This document shows, one piece after another, positions 5,470 through 7,653 of a stretch of DNA of 7,653 nt. Below the pieces are notes generated by a model, which ran no database searches, was not told where the DNA came from, and worked only from the letters and a program-made list of their open reading frames with translations. The translations under genes were made by a program, and so were the position numbers. Position 1 is the stretch's first letter. Each line of letters opens with the position of its first letter. Source of the DNA: Cellvibrio sp. (GTDB taxonomy: Bacteria > Pseudomonadota > Gammaproteobacteria > Pseudomonadales > Cellvibrionaceae); contig DQHS01000064.1 in the NCBI GenBank assembly GCA_003524365.1, positions 10,935 to 18,587 on the forward strand, written 5' to 3'.

Positions 5470-7653
5470 TTAATTAACCTTTTTAAGGTAATTGTTATCT
5501 AGCAACCATTGAACATCTACCTTAGATGGCAAGTTTGGAAGGATTTGTATTCCACCACCTGCTTCACCAAACGCAGGTGCAACTTGCCCTTTTAATATAG
5601 GAAGCGGTTTTATAACTTCATATACTGAATAATCTTCTGCTCTAGTTCCAGGTGCAAGCGCACGTCCTTCAAAAGAAATGCCTTCAGGAGAAAGAAATGC
5701 ACCATCTGTTTTGCCGTAGCGATCAATTTTTGTTCCTACAGGTAAAGTAGTCTTTTCTATATTTCCAACAAAACCTAAATTTTGAGGCCAATCCCATTCG
5801 CTATCGTTTTTTGCTCCAGGATCTTTTTTGTAAATATCATACTGAGATACTCCACCTGCTTCAGCATCAGCCATTTCTCTACTGTTTGACGTATTATTAA
5901 TACTTGGGTTAGCGCCATTTACTTCATCAACATTAGAAAGATTGCTACCTTCTGTTTTTATAACTTTCCCATCCAGCGCCTCATCAAGATACTTCCCTCC
6001 CAACTTGGCAGTGAGTATCTCGATTCCCGCAATTCCCAAATCAATTACCAAATCTCCTGTTGGATTATTGTTGCCTTGATGTGTAGCAGGATCGAATGAA
6101 TTAATAACGGCCTGACCTTCTGTGTGTTTATATTCGCCAAACGCTTTATTCAGGCCTTCCTCACCCTGTTGTTCACTCAATACCGTTATACCAATACCTG
6201 CCGGTACCCCTAAACAGGTCAAACCCACTGAGGGAGCGCAGCCTATACCACTTGCTGTGGTCAAGGTTACACCGCCCATCATACCTAACGCACCCGCAAC
6301 TGCCTGACCTGTACCGCCGGTACGATCCAAGCCTTCATCATGCGCAGTTAAAAAATCATCAAAACTGTCTTTAAGCCCATGCTCAAATTGACCACCAGCC
6401 TCTTCTCCTAATAGCGTATCTAATGTGGTTCCTTGTTCGTTGAGTTGCTCTCCTACAGATTGAAGAGCTTTTAACTGTGCATATATCGGATCATCTGTTG
6501 GCACCCCCTGAGCACACTGTACTGCTGCACATGCCAATGCATTTAATTGAACTTGTGCAATTGATTTCTGTTCAATTGTTAGCGTGTTGTTTTGCTGTAT
6601 TACCGTGCGGGTGCGATCCAATGTTTGCGCTTCATTCAACCGCACGCGGCGATTATCCACCTCCGCATTACCAACGGTATTTGCCTTGATAGTTCCCTGC
6701 GTTACCGCGTAACTGTTATTCAAACTCGCATTGAACGTGCTACCGCCAGTGCTATCCAGATCACTGCCTGCCGCTTGATTGATACGGTCAGAGAACTGGG
6801 TGCCAAAGGCATTCGCCTGTGCTTCCTGCGCGGCATCGTTTTTACCGCCGGTTAACAGTGAAAAAGCTTCCACTGTTTCGTGACCCAGTGTATTGAGCAT
6901 GTCGGTTTTAACACTGCCGTCAGCATTGATAAAAATATTGCCGAATTGCGCATTATTTTTATCCAACACGGTTCCACCTTTAGTGTCGGTGAACAGGGTG
7001 CTACCCAATGAGGTGCTGGTAGTATTATTGCCGCTGTAGAGGAATATTTCGCTGAATTGCTCAGATGATATTCCAAACTTCGCCTGTGCCATTTGCCCTA
7101 ATACCGCAAAGGATTGAGCAAAGGTCTCGCCATCCTGACTCTTCAAACCTTCCATTAATTCCTTGTACTCAGGATTGCGCGTCAGTTCATTTTTGAGCTG
7201 GGTGGCTTTGGTGTTGTTGTCTAGCGTGCGCCAGAAATCGGTAGCACCGAGAGCCTCCTCTTGGCGCACTGCGCCTACTGCACGGCCAATGTCCTGACCG
7301 AATTCTTTGGTGTCAGTCGCATCATTTTTGATTTGTTGACGACCATCACTGGTGAGCAACCGATGATCCAACGTCGCATCCACCGTCTGGCTTTGCTCGC
7401 TGTTCCAAAGCTCTTTTTCAGTACCAGCGGTGTCGCGGTTCATGCCGATCAGCGGTGAACCAGTGGCTTTACCGGCCTCGGTCAACTCACCATCTTTCTC
7501 AAGCTGCGTACCACCCACGGTGATGTTGCCGTGGCCCAATGTGGCGAGGGTTTTGCTCGCGCTGTTTTCCTGCGTGTTGCTGTAGGTCAGGTTGCTGGTG
7601 TTGGCGTGGAGCGTATTGCCATTGGCACCTTCGGCGGTGGGTTGGCCTTCGCG
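5470..7653 (-). CDS. Filamentous haemagglutinin/CdiA-like exoprotein, C-terminal part with TNT toxin domain
   Basis: The frame is open to the right window edge, giving 727 residues of the C-terminal end of a much larger protein; the first in-frame TTG (7539) is not a real start. In order: Asn/Thr-rich haemagglutinin repeats (1-50; NTSNLTYSNTQENSASKT, then GHGNITVGG), an alpha-helical region with SPLIGMNRD, HRLLTSDGRQQI and FGQDIGRAVGAV, a domain with LGHETVEAF (about 256-264), a Gly-rich hydrophobic segment (about 446-493), an Asn/Ser linker, and a TNT domain (about 618-727). TNT domains hydrolyse NAD+. Here the family blocks are WPQNLGFVG, LPVGTKIDRYG, FLSPEGISFEGRALAPG, YEVIKPLPILKGQVAPAFG and GGGIQ; Arg645, Arg664 and Gln703 correspond by eye to conserved active-site positions of M. 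tuberculosis CpnT. Secretion through a TpsB/CdiB pore is expected from the family. The immunity gene follows directly. GC falls sharply near 5950-6200. Confidence 0.9.
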   Translation of the reverse strand, partial: REGQPTAEGANGNTLHANTSNLTYSNTQENSASKTLATLGHGNITVGGTQLEKDGELTEAGKATGSPLIGMNRDTAGTEKELWNSEQSQTVDATLDHRLLTSDGRQQIKNDATDTKEFGQDIGRAVGAVRQEEALGATDFWRTLDNNTKATQLKNELTRNPEYKELMEGLKSQDGETFAQSFAVLGQMAQAKFGISSEQFSEIFLYSGNNTTSTSLGSTLFTDTKGGTVLDKNNAQFGNIFINADGSVKTDMLNTLGHETVEAFSLLTGGKNDAAQEAQANAFGTQFSDRINQAAGSDLDSTGGSTFNASLNNSYAVTQGTIKANTVGNAEVDNRRVRLNEAQTLDRTRTVIQQNNTLTIEQKSIAQVQLNALACAAVQCAQGVPTDDPIYAQLKALQSVGEQLNEQGTTLDTLLGEEAGGQFEHGLKDSFDDFLTAHDEGLDRTGGTGQAVAGALGMMGGVTLTTASGIGCAPSVGLTCLGVPAGIGITVLSEQQGEEGLNKAFGEYKHTEGQAVINSFDPATHQGNNNPTGDLVIDLGIAGIEILTAKLGGKYLDEALDGKVIKTEGSNLSNVDEVNGANPSINNTSNSREMADAEAGGVSQYDIYKKDPGAKNDSEWDWPQNLGFVGNIEKTTLPVGTKIDRYGKTDGAFLSPEGISFEGRALAPGTRAEDYSVYEVIKPLPILKGQVAPAFGEAGGGIQILPNLPSKVDVQWLLDNNYLKKVN

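Noticed and set aside
6122..6307. Proline-rich plus-strand frame opposite the exoprotein
   Set aside because: It is the antisense of a Gly-rich coding stretch and has no independent support; other plus-strand frames between 6477 and 7458 were rejected on the same grounds.

Overview
The window looks like chromosomal DNA of a Cellvibrio-like gammaproteobacterium. The main clues are a crc gene divergent from pyrE (the arrangement known from Pseudomonas and relatives), a YbjQ-type protein, and a lipoprotein whose lipobox cysteine is followed by a run of glycines. No rRNA, tRNA or CRISPR array is visible.

Left part (1-3392), ordinary chromosome. It holds the 5' half of pyrE (minus strand, running off the left edge) and the divergent crc gene, whose product keeps the exonuclease III fold but has lost most catalytic residues. 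Next comes a Tat-exported Dabb-domain protein convergent with crc across a strong bidirectional terminator. After it are a small exported protein resembling DUF1496, a YbjQ/UPF0145 protein on the minus strand, and a glycine-rich lipoprotein ending at a perfect 17-bp hairpin. Three starts should move inward from the longest reading frame because good Shine-Dalgarno sequences point to internal ATGs: the Dabb gene, ybjQ and the lipoprotein gene.

Middle part (about 3393-4860), mobile and decaying DNA. It contains the C-terminal remnant of a TumA-type (HVO_A0114 family) antitoxin whose N-terminus is broken and whose toxin partner is absent. Next to it is a DD35E integrase-core transposase whose conserved C-terminal tail is out of frame, so the open frame runs on into about 50 unrelated residues. 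A 10-bp inverted repeat flanks this gene.

Right part (about 4880-7653), a polymorphic-toxin locus on the minus strand. The 3' end of a large filamentous-haemagglutinin/CdiA-like exoprotein enters from the right edge. It carries an alpha-helical pretoxin region with a degenerate zincin-like motif, a glycine-rich hydrophobic segment, a low-complexity linker and a C-terminal TNT (NAD+ glycohydrolase) domain. Two bases after its stop begins an Imm63-like immunity gene, followed by a rho-independent terminator. GC content falls from about 55% in the exoprotein body to about 35% in the toxin tip and immunity gene, as expected if the tip and immunity gene are an exchanged module. The likely roles are delivery of an NAD-depleting toxin into neighbouring cells and self-protection by the immunity protein. 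The secretion partner (TpsB/CdiB type) would lie outside the window.
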